Assembly (NCBI RefSeq): GCF_004138135.1
Contig: NZ_RYFD01000039.1
Coordinates: 1-42,843 of the forward strand
DNA from: Candidatus Oscillochloris fontis
Lineage (GTDB): Bacteria > Chloroflexota > Chloroflexia > Chloroflexales > Chloroflexaceae
Direction: 5' to 3'
DNA: 42,843 bases
The stretch's first letter is position 1, and every line of letters begins with the position of its first letter. This document shows, piece by piece, positions 31,422-39,904 of the stretch. The translations under genes and the position numbers were made by a program. Under the pieces are notes generated by a model, which was not told the DNA's origin, searched no databases, and was given only the letters and a program-made list of their open reading frames with translations.

Positions 31422-32401
31422 AATGGATTCCCCCGCGCCGCGCTGATCGCAGCCCGTATGTTACGCTCAGGTGTGGGGATGGGCATCACACAGCCCGGTG
31501 CTGCTATATAACCGACACCACCGGTCTGGGCGATGCCAGCAGCGACCTGTGCGCGTACTTCGTCGGTACTGCCCTGCAATAAAGCCCCCCACTGCGCAAT
31601 CCCCCCCGCAACGGCCTTCGAGACGAGTGCTTGCCCCTCACGCAGCGATGGCCCAGAACGCTGATCATCCCAGTTCACGACCTGTACCGGGTAATCGGCC
31701 ACGAGCTTGAACATAAGTTCTTCGCCATGGATGTGCAGGACGTTAAACCAGCCCGCTTGGGCCGCCGAGAGAACTTCGAGATCTGAGGGGCGGCCCCAGT
31801 GCATATACTCCTCCTCAGACATCCGCTGGTAGGTGGCATCAGCCGTGGAGAAGAAGACTCCCGCCGCCCCAGAGGCAATCACGGCCTCCACAAAACTGCG
31901 CCAGGTCTCGATAATCGTCGCAAAGCCGCGCTGGAATATTTCGGGGTGCCGCCGCCGCCAGATGATCGCCCGCGCACCTGCGAGACATGTCGCGACGGTG
32001 AGTGGGTTGAAGATGGTCTGAATGACCGGGGTCTCACCGGCTCCCGCGATCACCAAGTCGAGGCAGCGCAGTTGGCGTGCCAGCGCACCCTGCTGAATCG
32101 TCTGGGGGCGCAGGGCTTCCCACTGTTCGAGGCTGGTTATCGGGGCGGCTCCCTTGACCAGATCACCTTCGGGGTTGCCGTCATAGACGCCGGTAAGGCC
32201 GGCATCTTCGGCCACAAAGACTTGCGAGGGGGTAAGTTTGATAAAATCGAAATCGTAGCGGCGTTGGAAATCGAGGGTGGCTTGGGCCAGATCCTCGGCG
32301 ACCTGATCTTCGGCGGGCCAGTGACGCCAGAGGGCGATGGGGGTGTGCGGGGTAGGTTTGCGGGCAATGGTGGCCAGTAGGAGATCATGCTTACTGAGCA
32401 T
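31418..32401 (-). CDS. uroporphyrinogen decarboxylase (UroD) family protein
   Basis: 327 residues of the UroD/cobalamin-independent methyltransferase superfamily fold. Recognisable segments include FDFIKLTPSQVFVAED near 50-65, IQTIFNPLTVA near 125, GAAGVFFSTADAT near 180, and VLHIHGEELM near 220, followed by VQVVNWDDQRSG. It lacks the N-terminal RxPVWxMRQAGR signature of true HemE, so it is unlikely to be the haem enzyme. Many such paralogues act in methyl transfer or remain unassigned. GGAGG precedes the ATG at a 5-base spacing. It lies 14 bases downstream of the M20 peptidase gene in the same direction, suggesting an operon. Its TAG stop is inside the right end of a dispersed repeat, so the C-terminus may have been altered by the insertion. 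Confidence 0.82.
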   Translation of the reverse strand: MLSKHDLLLATIARKPTPHTPIALWRHWPAEDQVAEDLAQATLDFQRRYDFDFIKLTPSQVFVAEDAGLTGVYDGNPEGDLVKGAAPITSLEQWEALRPQTIQQGALARQLRCLDLVIAGAGETPVIQTIFNPLTVATCLAGARAIIWRRRHPEIFQRGFATIIETWRSFVEAVIASGAAGVFFSTADATYQRMSEEEYMHWGRPSDLEVLSAAQAGWFNVLHIHGEELMFKLVADYPVQVVNWDDQRSGPSLREGQALVSKAVAGGIAQWGALLQGSTDEVRAQVAAGIAQTGGVGYIAAPGCVMPIPTPERNIRAAISAARGNPL

Positions 32402-32415
32402 AGGGCCTCCAGTCT

Positions 32416-33567
32416 TTAGTTACACGCCGCTAAGCTCAATAGCAGCAGCGCTTGAATACCACGTCCAAGGTTTTCGGGCACAATATACTCGTCGGTTCGA
32501 TGGGCATTGCCTCCATCGGTGATACCGACGCAAACGGCGGGGATGCCCAAGCTGAGTGGGATGTTGGCGTCAGTGCTGCTCTGCTGAAAGTTGATGGTGG
32601 CACCGGCTGATTGGTAGGCACTCACCGCCGCCTGGACAAGAGGGTGATCACGGGAAATCGCGCCTGAGGGCCGATCTCCCACACTGATCGCTTTGACGTG
32701 TACCTGTGGATGTTCATTGTTGGCAGCGTGAATCAGGCGATCAACATGGCAAAGCAGTTCTCCTAATGCAGGAGCACTGACGGAACGCATGTCGAGCAGC
32801 ATATTGGCATGTTGCGCTATTGTGTTGACCGAGGTGCCGCCTTCAATGGTACCAATGTTGAAGGTGGTACGCGGATGGCGCGGGACACTCAATTCGGTGA
32901 TACGGGTTGCCAGCCGCACGAGGGTATGGATGGCACTCGGATTACCAAAATTTCCCCATGCATGTCCGCCTGGCGCAGTCGCCTCGATCCGATAGCGGCG
33001 CACGCCGATGGCATAGTGGTGTAGGGTCCCGAAGTCGCACCCTTCAAGAACGATGACGCTGCTGATCGTATGGCGTAGCTGCTCAATGACCGCCCGCATG
33101 CCGCGTAGGTCGCCCAAGCCCTCTTCGGCGATATTGGCTACAAACCAGATATCGCGCTGGTTCGGGAGATCATGCTGGGTGTAGAGTTGCGCCAGGTGCA
33201 ATAGTGCCGCCACCCCGGTGCTGTTATCACCAATCCCTGGCCCATAGACTCGGTTCCCTACGTAGCGAATGCTCAGGTCGGTATCTTGTGGGAAGACGGT
33301 GTCGAGATGAGCCGAGACGAGCAGGCCGAGTTGGTGGGTCGCACCGGGTCTGCGGGCATAGACGTTGCCCATGTCATCTTGGACAACATCGTGCAGACCA
33401 AGACTGCGCAGTCGCTCAGCCACCAATTGGCCACGGCGTTGTTCTGCGAAGGTCGGAGCAGGCACCTGCTGGATGGCGATCACGGTCTCCAGAATAGGCT
33501 GGTAGTGTATGAGGTCAGCGATGGCCCGTTGCACAGCGGGATGCGAACGCCAACGGTGAATATCCAT
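32416..33567 (-). CDS. M20 family metallopeptidase
   Basis: 383 residues of the M20/M28-type two-zinc aminoacylase and peptidase family. Metal and catalytic residues are visible: His87 with Asp89 in SAHLDT, Asp114 in GIGDNSTG, Glu148-Glu149 in NIAEEG, and Asp178 in EGCDFG. The dimerisation lid begins around 190 with RYRIEATAPGGHAWGN, and the C-terminal metal site includes SSTDANIPLSLGIPAV. It most resembles PepT-like tripeptidases or other cytoplasmic M20 enzymes; no signal peptide is present. The ribosome site AAGGGA precedes the ATG at 33567. It is the first gene of a two-gene minus-strand unit with the UroD-family gene and diverges from asnS. Confidence 0.9.
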   Translation of the reverse strand: MDIHRWRSHPAVQRAIADLIHYQPILETVIAIQQVPAPTFAEQRRGQLVAERLRSLGLHDVVQDDMGNVYARRPGATHQLGLLVSAHLDTVFPQDTDLSIRYVGNRVYGPGIGDNSTGVAALLHLAQLYTQHDLPNQRDIWFVANIAEEGLGDLRGMRAVIEQLRHTISSVIVLEGCDFGTLHHYAIGVRRYRIEATAPGGHAWGNFGNPSAIHTLVRLATRITELSVPRHPRTTFNIGTIEGGTSVNTIAQHANMLLDMRSVSAPALGELLCHVDRLIHAANNEHPQVHVKAISVGDRPSGAISRDHPLVQAAVSAYQSAGATINFQQSSTDANIPLSLGIPAVCVGITDGGNAHRTDEYIVPENLGRGIQALLLLSLAACN

Positions 33568-33638
33568 AGCCGTCCCTTGGGGTTCAATTCGGGGTTGTCG
33601 TAGCGTTGATTATGGCCTATTCTCATCCGACTGTCAAT

Positions 33639-33667
33639 TTGCCACGCCATGGGACTCGTGGCATACT
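33639..33667 (+). promoter_or_regulatory. candidate promoter of asnS
   Basis: TTGCCA (33639-33644), a 17-base spacer and CATACT (33662-33667), with two mismatches in all to the sigma-70 consensus. The ATG lies about 35 bases after the expected start site. No T-box fits in the remaining leader. Confidence 0.55.
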
Positions 33668-33708
33668 GACGCATTAAACCACCGACGAACGAGCGAGAGG
33701 AGTGGGCT

Positions 33709-35031
33709 ATGTCGTTACTGGCGACAACCTCGATTGCCACGATTGCCGACTATGCGGGCCAGACGGTGACGCTGTCGGGCTGGATTCATAACAAGACCGA
33801 GAAGGGGAAACTGATCTTTCTCATGCTGCGTGATGGCAGTGCGATGATTCAGTGCGTGGTCTTTAAGAAGAATGTGAGCGAAGCGTGTTTCGCCCATGCG
33901 CAACAACTCACCCAGGAGTCGGCATGTCGCATCACGGGCGGAGTGCGGGCCGACTCGCGAGCACCGAGTGGCTACGAACTAGATGTTCAGGATGTTGAGA
34001 TTGTCAGCATCACCGAAGATTACCCCATTTCGCCAAAGGAGCACGGGGTTGAGTTTCTGATGGAACATCGCCATCTCTGGGTACGTTCGAGCAAACAGCA
34101 CGCGCTGTTGCGAATCCGCGCTGAGGTGATCGCGGCTGCCCAGGAGTGGCTGAATGCGCAGGGTTTTATCCGCTTCGATACGCCGATCTTAACCGCAACG
34201 GCGGCTGAGGGAACCACCAACCTCTTTGGCACCGACTATTTCGACCTTGGGCGGGCCTATTTGGCCCAAACAGGCCAACTCTATGTTGAGTCGGGCATGA
34301 TGAGTTTCGGGAAGGTCTATTGTTTCGGGCCAACCTTCCGCGCCGAGAAGAGCAAGACTCGCCGCCACCTGACCGAGTTCTGGATGATCGAGCCAGAGGT
34401 CGCCTTTGCGGATCACGATGACAATTTGGCGCTTCAGGAGCAGTTTGTCAGTGCGATTGTGCAGCGCGTATTGGAGCGGCGCAGCGAGGATCTGCGCGTT
34501 CTTGAACGTGATCTTGAGCCACTCAAACGCATCGTACCACCCTTCCCGCGCCTCAGTTATGATGAGGCTATCGAATTGATCCGCACTAAGCACCATGAGG
34601 TCGAGGGGTGTCTGCCGATTGCGTGGGGTGAAGACTTCGGGGCGGCCCATGAAACCCTGATCGCCCAACAATTTGACCGCCCGGTCTTTATTGAGCGCTT
34701 CCCCAGTGCGATCAAGGCATTCTACATGCAGCCCGATCCGAACCGCCCCGAAGTAGCACTGTGTGCTGATCTGCTCGCCTCCGAGGGTTATGGGGAGATT
34801 ATTGGTGGTTCGCAGCGCATCCATGATCCAGTGTTGCTCGAAGCGCGTATCCGCGAACATGGGCTGAGTATCGAGGATTACCGCTGGTATCTCGATCTGC
34901 GTCGTTATGGCACGGTACCCCACAGCGGCTTTGGGATGGGCATCGAGCGTGCCGTCGCATGGATCTCCGGGACGCGGCATATTCGCGAGACGATCCCGTT
35001 CCCGCGTCAGTTGTACCGACTCTACCCATAG
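33709..35031 (+). CDS. asnS: asparaginyl-tRNA synthetase
   Basis: A 440-residue class IIb aminoacyl-tRNA synthetase. An N-terminal OB-fold anticodon-binding domain ([19 protein letters not shown], about 18-110) is joined to a catalytic domain. Motif 1 lies around [12 protein letters not shown], motif 2 around [15 protein letters not shown], and motif 3 is [13 protein letters not shown]. The EPE-type pair in WMIEPEVAF is typical of the Asp/Asn class. Assignment to AsnRS rather than AspRS rests on length, the lack of the large insertion of bacterial AspRS, and overall wording. Archaeal-type AspRS is the alternative. GAGAGGAG lies before the ATG. gatC is nearby on the other strand, so the cell could also use the amidotransferase route. 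Confidence 0.9.
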   Translation: MSLLATTSIATIADYAGQTVTLSGWIHNKTEKGKLIFLMLRDGSAMIQCVVFKKNVSEACFAHAQQLTQESACRITGGVRADSRAPSGYELDVQDVEIVSITEDYPISPKEHGVEFLMEHRHLWVRSSKQHALLRIRAEVIAAAQEWLNAQGFIRFDTPILTATAAEGTTNLFGTDYFDLGRAYLAQTGQLYVESGMMSFGKVYCFGPTFRAEKSKTRRHLTEFWMIEPEVAFADHDDNLALQEQFVSAIVQRVLERRSEDLRVLERDLEPLKRIVPPFPRLSYDEAIELIRTKHHEVEGCLPIAWGEDFGAAHETLIAQQFDRPVFIERFPSAIKAFYMQPDPNRPEVALCADLLASEGYGEIIGGSQRIHDPVLLEARIREHGLSIEDYRWYLDLRRYGTVPHSGFGMGIERAVAWISGTRHIRETIPFPRQLYRLYP

Positions 35032-35118
35032 AGCATGTGCAGAAGCAAGTTCTTTCCGGGAGCCTGCGGCTCCCGAAGCCCCCGCTACGACGTAACTGGC
35101 TGAGTCCCAACCCTTCGT

Positions 35119-35195
35119 TTTTGTTATGGCTTGGCGGCTGCGCCGCCAGACCATAACAAAAAAAGCTTCGGAGGCGGCTACGCCGCCCCCGAAGC
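35119..35195. terminator. two triloop palindromes after asnS
   Basis: First: 20-base arms 35119-35138 and 35142-35161 around TGC (two mismatches), with TTTT and AAAA at the base. Second: 14-base arms 35165-35178 and 35182-35195 around TAC, with one mismatch. Both tips read GGCGGC-NNN-GCCGCC. They separate the convergent asnS and small membrane protein genes. A GGGAGCC/GGCTCCC hairpin lies at 35057-35074. Confidence 0.65.
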
Positions 35196-35201
35196 CCCAC
35201 G

Positions 35202-35633
35202 TTAACGAATGACCGTTCGGCGTAGATTCGAGATTGCCCCCTGAGCAGTCGTAATATACGCCTTATAGACATTTGCGCGTCCAAGGATCAGGGGCGTCGC
35301 AACACCCACCAGCAGGATGGCCGGTATCCAGAGCAGAACTCCCAGGAACTGCGCTAACCAGGCGAAAATCAGGCCACCACCAACCAACAGGTTCAGCATG
35401 GCGGTACTGCCACGCTGGACATACGCCGCGCCAATCACCTCGCGCAGATTAGCGATAATCAAGAGCAGCCCCACGAAGGCTCCGAAATGCATGGTGAAAC
35501 TGGTATTGAGGAAGCGGATTAGCAGATAGATCACGACCACCAACACCGCAGCGCCCGCCACATAGAGATAGATCGGCTTAATACGGAGGCTCCCGATCAT
35601 GATGGAGCCACCATTCCCATTGCCGTTATACAT
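35202..35633 (-). CDS. small membrane protein of unknown function
   Basis: 143 residues, with a Gly/Asn-rich cytoplasmic start (MYNGNGNGGS) and four predicted membrane helices: about 23-42 (LYVAGAAVLVVVIYLLI), 49-63, 80-98 (MLNLLVGGGLIFAWLAQFL) and 99-118. A short basic tail (NLRRTVIR) follows. I do not recognise a family. The ribosome site AAAGGA lies about 8 bases upstream of ATG 35633. gatC lies upstream in the same direction with a gap of about 78 bases. An integral-membrane location is well supported; no role is claimed. Confidence 0.75.
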   Translation of the reverse strand: MYNGNGNGGSIMIGSLRIKPIYLYVAGAAVLVVVIYLLIRFLNTSFTMHFGAFVGLLLIIANLREVIGAAYVQRGSTAMLNLLVGGGLIFAWLAQFLGVLLWIPAILLVGVATPLILGRANVYKAYITTAQGAISNLRRTVIR

Positions 35634-35711
35634 CGTCGTTTCCTTTCCTGCCGGTAGATAGCCGGGTATTGTCTGGCAGTATGACGATATAAGAACGGTC
35701 TCTGTTGCAGG

Positions 35712-36002
35712 TTACTCATCAAAGACGGCGCGCACCCGAAACATTCCGTCCTGGGCATCTGGGGCGTTCGCCAACACCTGATCGAGAGACAAGGTACCAA
35801 CGACACCATCGGGGCGTAACACACTCGTCAACCCCGTCACCTGGGCGGTGATCGGCACCCCAGTCACATCAACCTCTTGCAGCATAGCGATATAGTCAAG
35901 AATATCCGAGAGCTGACCGCGCATATGCTCAAGCTCATCAGGGCTGAGGCGCAAACGAGCCAGGCGGGCAACGTGGGTTACTTCGGCAGTCGTCAATGAC
36001 AT
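35712..36002 (-). CDS. gatC: Asp-tRNA(Asn)/Glu-tRNA(Gln) amidotransferase subunit C
   Basis: A 96-residue protein with the full GatC layout: MSLTTAEVTHVARLARLRLS at the start, EHMRGQLSDILDYIAML in the middle, and a C-terminal PDAQDGMFRVRAVFDE, where the P-x(4)-G-F/M-RVP-like segment wraps GatA. GatC stabilises the GatAB complex that converts misacylated Glu-tRNA-Gln or Asp-tRNA-Asn to the amide form. gatA and gatB are not in the window. I start at 36002, where GAGG lies 7 bases upstream; the frame extends to 36029 but family similarity begins here. A real asnS close by makes Glu-tRNA-Gln the more likely substrate. Confidence 0.92.
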   Translation of the reverse strand: MSLTTAEVTHVARLARLRLSPDELEHMRGQLSDILDYIAMLQEVDVTGVPITAQVTGLTSVLRPDGVVGTLSLDQVLANAPDAQDGMFRVRAVFDE

Positions 36003-36117
36003 AGAGAACCTCATAGGTAGTCTGTCCACGCAATCTGCTGGTTCAACACACAGTACCTTCGTGTACAGACAGATTAGACAGATAAAAAGTACTCGCCCCC
36101 TACATCATACCCGAAAC

Positions 36118-36735
36118 TCAGGCGTGCTCGGTTGATCCCAACTTCCGCAATAGACGCCGAGTATACAGGAGGCGCTGCATCGCTGTCAGATGCGAGGCCA
36201 CCCCCACCAAGATCACCGCCCACTCAAGGATCGCCATCTGCGGCAGAAGGGGTTGCAGGAAGAGACCCGCGATCAACAGCGCTAACTTCTCCTGACGCCC
36301 CGCAAAACCGACATTACACGAACTGATCTGGCCAGTCGCTTCAGCCCGCGCCCGCACATAACTCGCCATCACCATCCCAAAGAGCGCAAAAACAACCCAG
36401 ATCGAATGCACAACCCCCGCAAGCATAACCCCCGTCAGGATGAAGAACTCAGCATAACGATCCGTCACATGATCCAACACCGTACCATACACACTCGCCG
36501 TATGCGCCGCCCGTGCAGTCGCCCCATCAAGTACATCAGCCAACCCAACCAGCAAAATCCCGCCAATCCCCCACCAGAAGTATGACTGGGCGATCAGGTA
36601 ACTCGCAACTAGACTCAACGCGAGGCTAAGGTAGGTAAGCATATCCGCCGTCAGACCCAAGCGCATACAGACGCGCCCTAACGGCAACGTGATGCGCTCG
36701 TAGGACTGGCGCACCCGCGCAAGTAACGGCACCAT
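36118..36735 (-). CDS. CDP-alcohol phosphatidyltransferase family protein
   Basis: A 205-residue integral membrane enzyme with the family signature D-x2-D-G-x2-A-R-x8-G-x3-D-x3-D: Asp67, Asp70-Gly71, Arg75, Gly84, Asp88 and Asp92 in LADVLDGATARA and GTVLDHVTD. Six hydrophobic helices surround it. Such enzymes transfer a phosphoalcohol from CDP-diacylglycerol or related donors to make phosphatidylglycerophosphate, phosphatidylinositol phosphate or similar lipids. The ARA variant wording and the short length resemble PgsA/archaetidyl-type relatives, but the acceptor is undetermined. The start at 36735 has only a G-rich upstream stretch as a ribosome site. The neighbouring gap 36736-36906 is about 170 bases with nothing recognised. 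Confidence 0.88.
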   Translation of the reverse strand: MVPLLARVRQSYERITLPLGRVCMRLGLTADMLTYLSLALSLVASYLIAQSYFWWGIGGILLVGLADVLDGATARAAHTASVYGTVLDHVTDRYAEFFILTGVMLAGVVHSIWVVFALFGMVMASYVRARAEATGQISSCNVGFAGRQEKLALLIAGLFLQPLLPQMAILEWAVILVGVASHLTAMQRLLYTRRLLRKLGSTEHA

Positions 36736-36906
36736 AACCAGCCCCCCCTCGTAACTATCCTCGATTCAGATCACGTGCGTTAGCTTCGACAAGCTCAGCC
36801 AACCTCTGCATCCGCGATCCCAGGAGAATTCGTACCTCGCATCACAACCCATCCGTGAAACTAGTTACAAAAATCACAACTGGGAATGTAGATGCGGTAA
36901 AACCTG

Positions 36907-37017
36907 GTTAGCCCGATGCTTCGCCCCTCCCCCGCGCCACCAACATCATCCTGTGCGAGCGGGGCATCCGTACCTTCGAGTTAGCCCGATGCTTCGTCCC
37001 TCCTCCGCGCCACCAAC
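36907..37017. repeat. tandem copy of the kinase gene end, containing a GGGGCGAAGCATCG half-repeat
   Basis: 36907-36944 and 36980-37017 are 38-base direct repeats differing at two positions. The second copy forms the last codons of the PfkB kinase (LVARRRDEASG), and the first would encode LVARGRGEASG. Both contain the reverse complement of the core of the dispersed 2888-type repeat (GATGCTTCGCCCCT). A duplication of about 73 bases, or two half-insertions, could explain it. Confidence 0.7.
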
Positions 37018-37910
37018 CACTCCCAGCGCCGCAGCACCTCCGCCAGCGGCAAAGCCACCTCCGGCCCCGTATCCTCGATCCAGAGCGACGCCACCGCCGC
37101 CCCCATACAGCCGGCGCGATAGAGATCATCCGGGTTCTCCAAATACGCATGGATAAACCCGGCCATGTACGTATCGCCCGCCCCGGTTGGATCACGCGCA
37201 TCGGTCGGGTACGCCGGGATGAGCAGTTGGCGCTGTCCATCATCAATGAACGACCCTGCCTCAGCCAACGTAACAATCGCAATTGTACAGCCCAGCGCCC
37301 GCAACGCCCGCGCTGCTGCGGCAACATCACGGCGCGGATCAATCCCGGTTAGGACGTGAGCCTCGACCTCATTGGCCTTAATGACACGACACCAAGACGC
37401 CACTTCAGCAAAATCAGCAGGAACATAGTGTTCGATGCGCCCATCAGCAGCGATACGCCGCAACATCCCCTGCGGATCGAGGAATATCGGCGCATGTGTC
37501 TGGGCACGGATGGCTTGCCACAACCCCAGCGGCGTCTCCTGTAAGATCGGTCCGATCACGATTAGATCAGCCTCAGTGATAGCCGACGGAACATGCGTAA
37601 TCGGATCAGCAAGCCCCAACACATCCAGCGTGCGATCACCCCGCTGATCATAGATCAGCCGGAAACCACCCGTTTGGGATGCAGGCTCCATCCAAGCCCG
37701 CACCCCAAAGCGTTCCATATCCGTCACAAACTGCAACTGGAAATCAGCCCCAACCCGACCAACAAGCTCAGCCTGATGGCCCAAGCGGGACAGTGCGAGG
37801 CATGCATTGGTCGAACAGCCCGAAAGAACCCGCCCAGGGGTAGCCACACGCGGAGTACGGATCTCATCGTAGACCGGGTTACCAAACGCGAGAATGGTAC
37901 GCATAGTCAT
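36981..37910 (-). CDS. PfkB-family carbohydrate kinase
   Basis: A 309-residue ribokinase-fold sugar or nucleoside kinase, cytoplasmic. The N-terminal substrate region has a glycine-poor form (RVLSGCSTNACLALSRLGH), followed by VGRVGADFQ. The anion-hole and catalytic motif is DPTGAGDTYMAGF near 245-257 with the catalytic Asp in GAGD. ASQTGGFRLIYDQRGDR in the lid region is typical of the family. The preferred sugar cannot be told. Start sites at 37910 and 37904 (MTMRT) are both possible; no clear ribosome site is seen. The C-terminal DEASG is encoded by a piece of the dispersed repeat, so the native C-terminus may have been replaced. Confidence 0.88.
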   Translation of the reverse strand: MTMRTILAFGNPVYDEIRTPRVATPGRVLSGCSTNACLALSRLGHQAELVGRVGADFQLQFVTDMERFGVRAWMEPASQTGGFRLIYDQRGDRTLDVLGLADPITHVPSAITEADLIVIGPILQETPLGLWQAIRAQTHAPIFLDPQGMLRRIAADGRIEHYVPADFAEVASWCRVIKANEVEAHVLTGIDPRRDVAAAARALRALGCTIAIVTLAEAGSFIDDGQRQLLIPAYPTDARDPTGAGDTYMAGFIHAYLENPDDLYRAGCMGAAVASLWIEDTGPEVALPLAEVLRRWEWLVARRRDEASG

Positions 37911-37939
37911 CGTACAGAATACAAGCCTAGCCAGTGATC

Positions 37940-39106
37940 CTACAACTCATCCTCACCACCCAAGCGCTCATAGATCTGTTGCAGTTGATCATCGGTATAG
38001 AGCGTAATGATGAGCTTGATCGTCCCGCCAGAGCGAACGATCTGCACCGGCGTACCCAGCAACGCCTCGAAGATGCGGCGCGTTTCGGCGTCCTGCGCAT
38101 TCGACGCGGGCGTAGAACGGGGCAGATCGGAATCCTCATCCATCTCACGCGGTACCCGCACCTCATCGGCGGGCGGGCGGGGAGCCTCGCGTTGCAGTGG
38201 CGGGACACCGCCGAGCAGGATTTTGCGATCTCGCACCTGTGAGATCGCCGCCTCAATACTCACCCCCTCAGCCACAAGCCCACAAAAACGCTCCGTCTCG
38301 CGAGAACTCAGCCCCACCGAGAGCGAAAGTTCCAACACCCGTGCCTGCTGGCCAACATCATCAATCCGCAAGAGCGCCTGCGCCTGTGCAAGGGTAATCG
38401 TCCCCACCAAGAGCGCCTGGCGCACATCGGGAGCAACCTTCACTTGGAGCGCAATATCGGCAATCCGCTCCGTCTCCCGAACACTCAGATCACGCCGGAG
38501 GATCAGATCGAGCATCACCGACTGAGTCGCCACATCCTCAAAACGCAGGAGTATTCGACCATGCCCCGCCGAGATCTTATTGTCCAACAACGCCTGACGG
38601 GCTGACGTACCCAGTTTAATCAGGCGGCGCATATTCACCACCGCCACCCGACTCTTGCCCACCCGCTTGGCGATCTCATCATCCGAGAGACCAAACTCAT
38701 CCTTGAGCGTCTGGTACGCCTCACCCTCTTCAAGTGGGTTCAGATCCGAGCGCTGGACATTCTCGACCAAGGCTAGTTCGAGCAGTTGTTGGGGCGTGGT
38801 GCTACTCTTCACCAAAGCCGGGATCTCCAACAACCCCGCATTGCGTGCCGCCCGCCAGCGCCGTTCACCGGCAATCAACTCAAACCCACCCGTCTCATCC
38901 TCACAGACGATAATCGGCTGGATCACCCCATGCTCACGGATCGAAGCTGCCAACTCATCGAGCGCATGCTCATCAAAACGGGTACGCGGCTGACTCCGAT
39001 TCTCGCGGATGCGATCAACCGGAATCATGCGCACCGTCTGCGTCTCTGGCGTTGCGTTCCCAATCAGCGCATCAAGACCGCTGCCAAGACCACGTCTGCG
39101 ACTCAT
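37940..39106 (-). CDS. parB: chromosome partitioning protein ParB, with internal duplication
   Basis: 388 residues, longer than the usual 280-300. It begins with the typical RRRGLGSGLDALIG. The CTPase/clamp motif GERRWRAAR is at 80-88, ENVQRSDLNPLEE at 115-127, and the helix-turn-helix at about 140-162 (LSDDEIAKRVGKSRVAVVNM). The segment ARQALLDNKISAGHGRILL to SVRETER (169-214) is then repeated in diverged form as VRQALLVGTITLAQAQALL to SSRETER (229-273), which accounts for part of the extra length. A Pro-rich linker and a C-terminal dimerisation domain (about 350-388) finish it. ParB spreads from parS sites and loads SMC; with ParA it segregates the origin. It overlaps parA by four bases (ATGA), indicating coupling. 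Confidence 0.95.
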   Translation of the reverse strand: MSRRRGLGSGLDALIGNATPETQTVRMIPVDRIRENRSQPRTRFDEHALDELAASIREHGVIQPIIVCEDETGGFELIAGERRWRAARNAGLLEIPALVKSSTTPQQLLELALVENVQRSDLNPLEEGEAYQTLKDEFGLSDDEIAKRVGKSRVAVVNMRRLIKLGTSARQALLDNKISAGHGRILLRFEDVATQSVMLDLILRRDLSVRETERIADIALQVKVAPDVRQALLVGTITLAQAQALLRIDDVGQQARVLELSLSVGLSSRETERFCGLVAEGVSIEAAISQVRDRKILLGGVPPLQREAPRPPADEVRVPREMDEDSDLPRSTPASNAQDAETRRIFEALLGTPVQIVRSGGTIKLIITLYTDDQLQQIYERLGGEDEL

Positions 39107-39897
39107 GAAGCCTCCCGCTGTAACACTTCATCGGCCAGGGCCGCGTAGGCCTGGGCGCTACGACCCGTAGGATCGTATTCTGCAATAAGTTTACCGTAGC
39201 TGGGGGCCTCGGAGATGCGCACACTTCGCGGAATCAGAGTACGGCAGATCAGGCGCGGGAAGTAGCGCTGTACCTCCTCAACCACCTGCTGGGCCAAATT
39301 GGTACGTCCGTCGTACATCGTCATCACCACCCCGATGATACGCAGAGTGGGATTGAGACAATCACGCACACGATCCAGCGTCCCCTTGAGTTGCGTCAGA
39401 CCCTCAAGCGCCAAATACTCACACTGCAACGGGATCAATACACTTTGAGCAGCACTCAACGCATTGAGGGTAAGCAGACCAAGAGAAGGCGGGCAATCAA
39501 TAATGATATGATCGTACCGTGAGGCCAACTGCTGCAACGCATCAGCCAGACGCCGCTCGCGCCGTTCGGCGGTGACCAACTCCACCGCCGCGCCAGCCAG
39601 ATCCTCATCGGCGGGTACGAGATCAAAACGCTCGCGCCCCGTCGTAATCACAACCTGCGATGGATCAGTCGTCTGCATCAACAAATCATACGTCGTAGCC
39701 GCAAGGTTACGCTTCGCAATCCCCAAGCTCGTGGTTGCATTACCCTGAGGATCAGCATCTACCAACAAGACCCGCTGACCACGTCGAACCATCTCGCCCG
39801 CCAGATTGACAGCCGTGGTCGTCTTACCCACCCCACCCTTCTGGTTGGCGATAGCAAGAATAGGGACACGTCGAAGCTGAGAAGCCGGTTTCTGCAT
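39103..39897 (-). CDS. parA: chromosome partitioning ATPase ParA (Soj)
   Basis: 264 residues from ATG 39897. The deviant Walker A motif KGGVGKTTT is at 20-28 after PILAIANQ. Walker A' is in VLLVDADPQGNATTSLGI and Walker B in IIIDCPPSLGLL. A C-terminal VRISEAPSYGKLIAEYDPTGRSA is diagnostic of the chromosomal Soj/ParA group. It binds DNA as an ATP dimer and moves ParB-bound origins. The frame stays open to 39948, but that part is encoded by a dispersed repeat ending only 7 bases before the ATG. Hence there is no ordinary ribosome site; GGGA in the repeat edge is the closest. parB follows with a 4-base overlap. Confidence 0.95.
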   Translation of the reverse strand: MQKPASQLRRVPILAIANQKGGVGKTTTAVNLAGEMVRRGQRVLLVDADPQGNATTSLGIAKRNLAATTYDLLMQTTDPSQVVITTGRERFDLVPADEDLAGAAVELVTAERRERRLADALQQLASRYDHIIIDCPPSLGLLTLNALSAAQSVLIPLQCEYLALEGLTQLKGTLDRVRDCLNPTLRIIGVVMTMYDGRTNLAQQVVEEVQRYFPRLICRTLIPRSVRISEAPSYGKLIAEYDPTGRSAQAYAALADEVLQREAS

Positions 39898-39904
39898 AAA
39901 ATCC

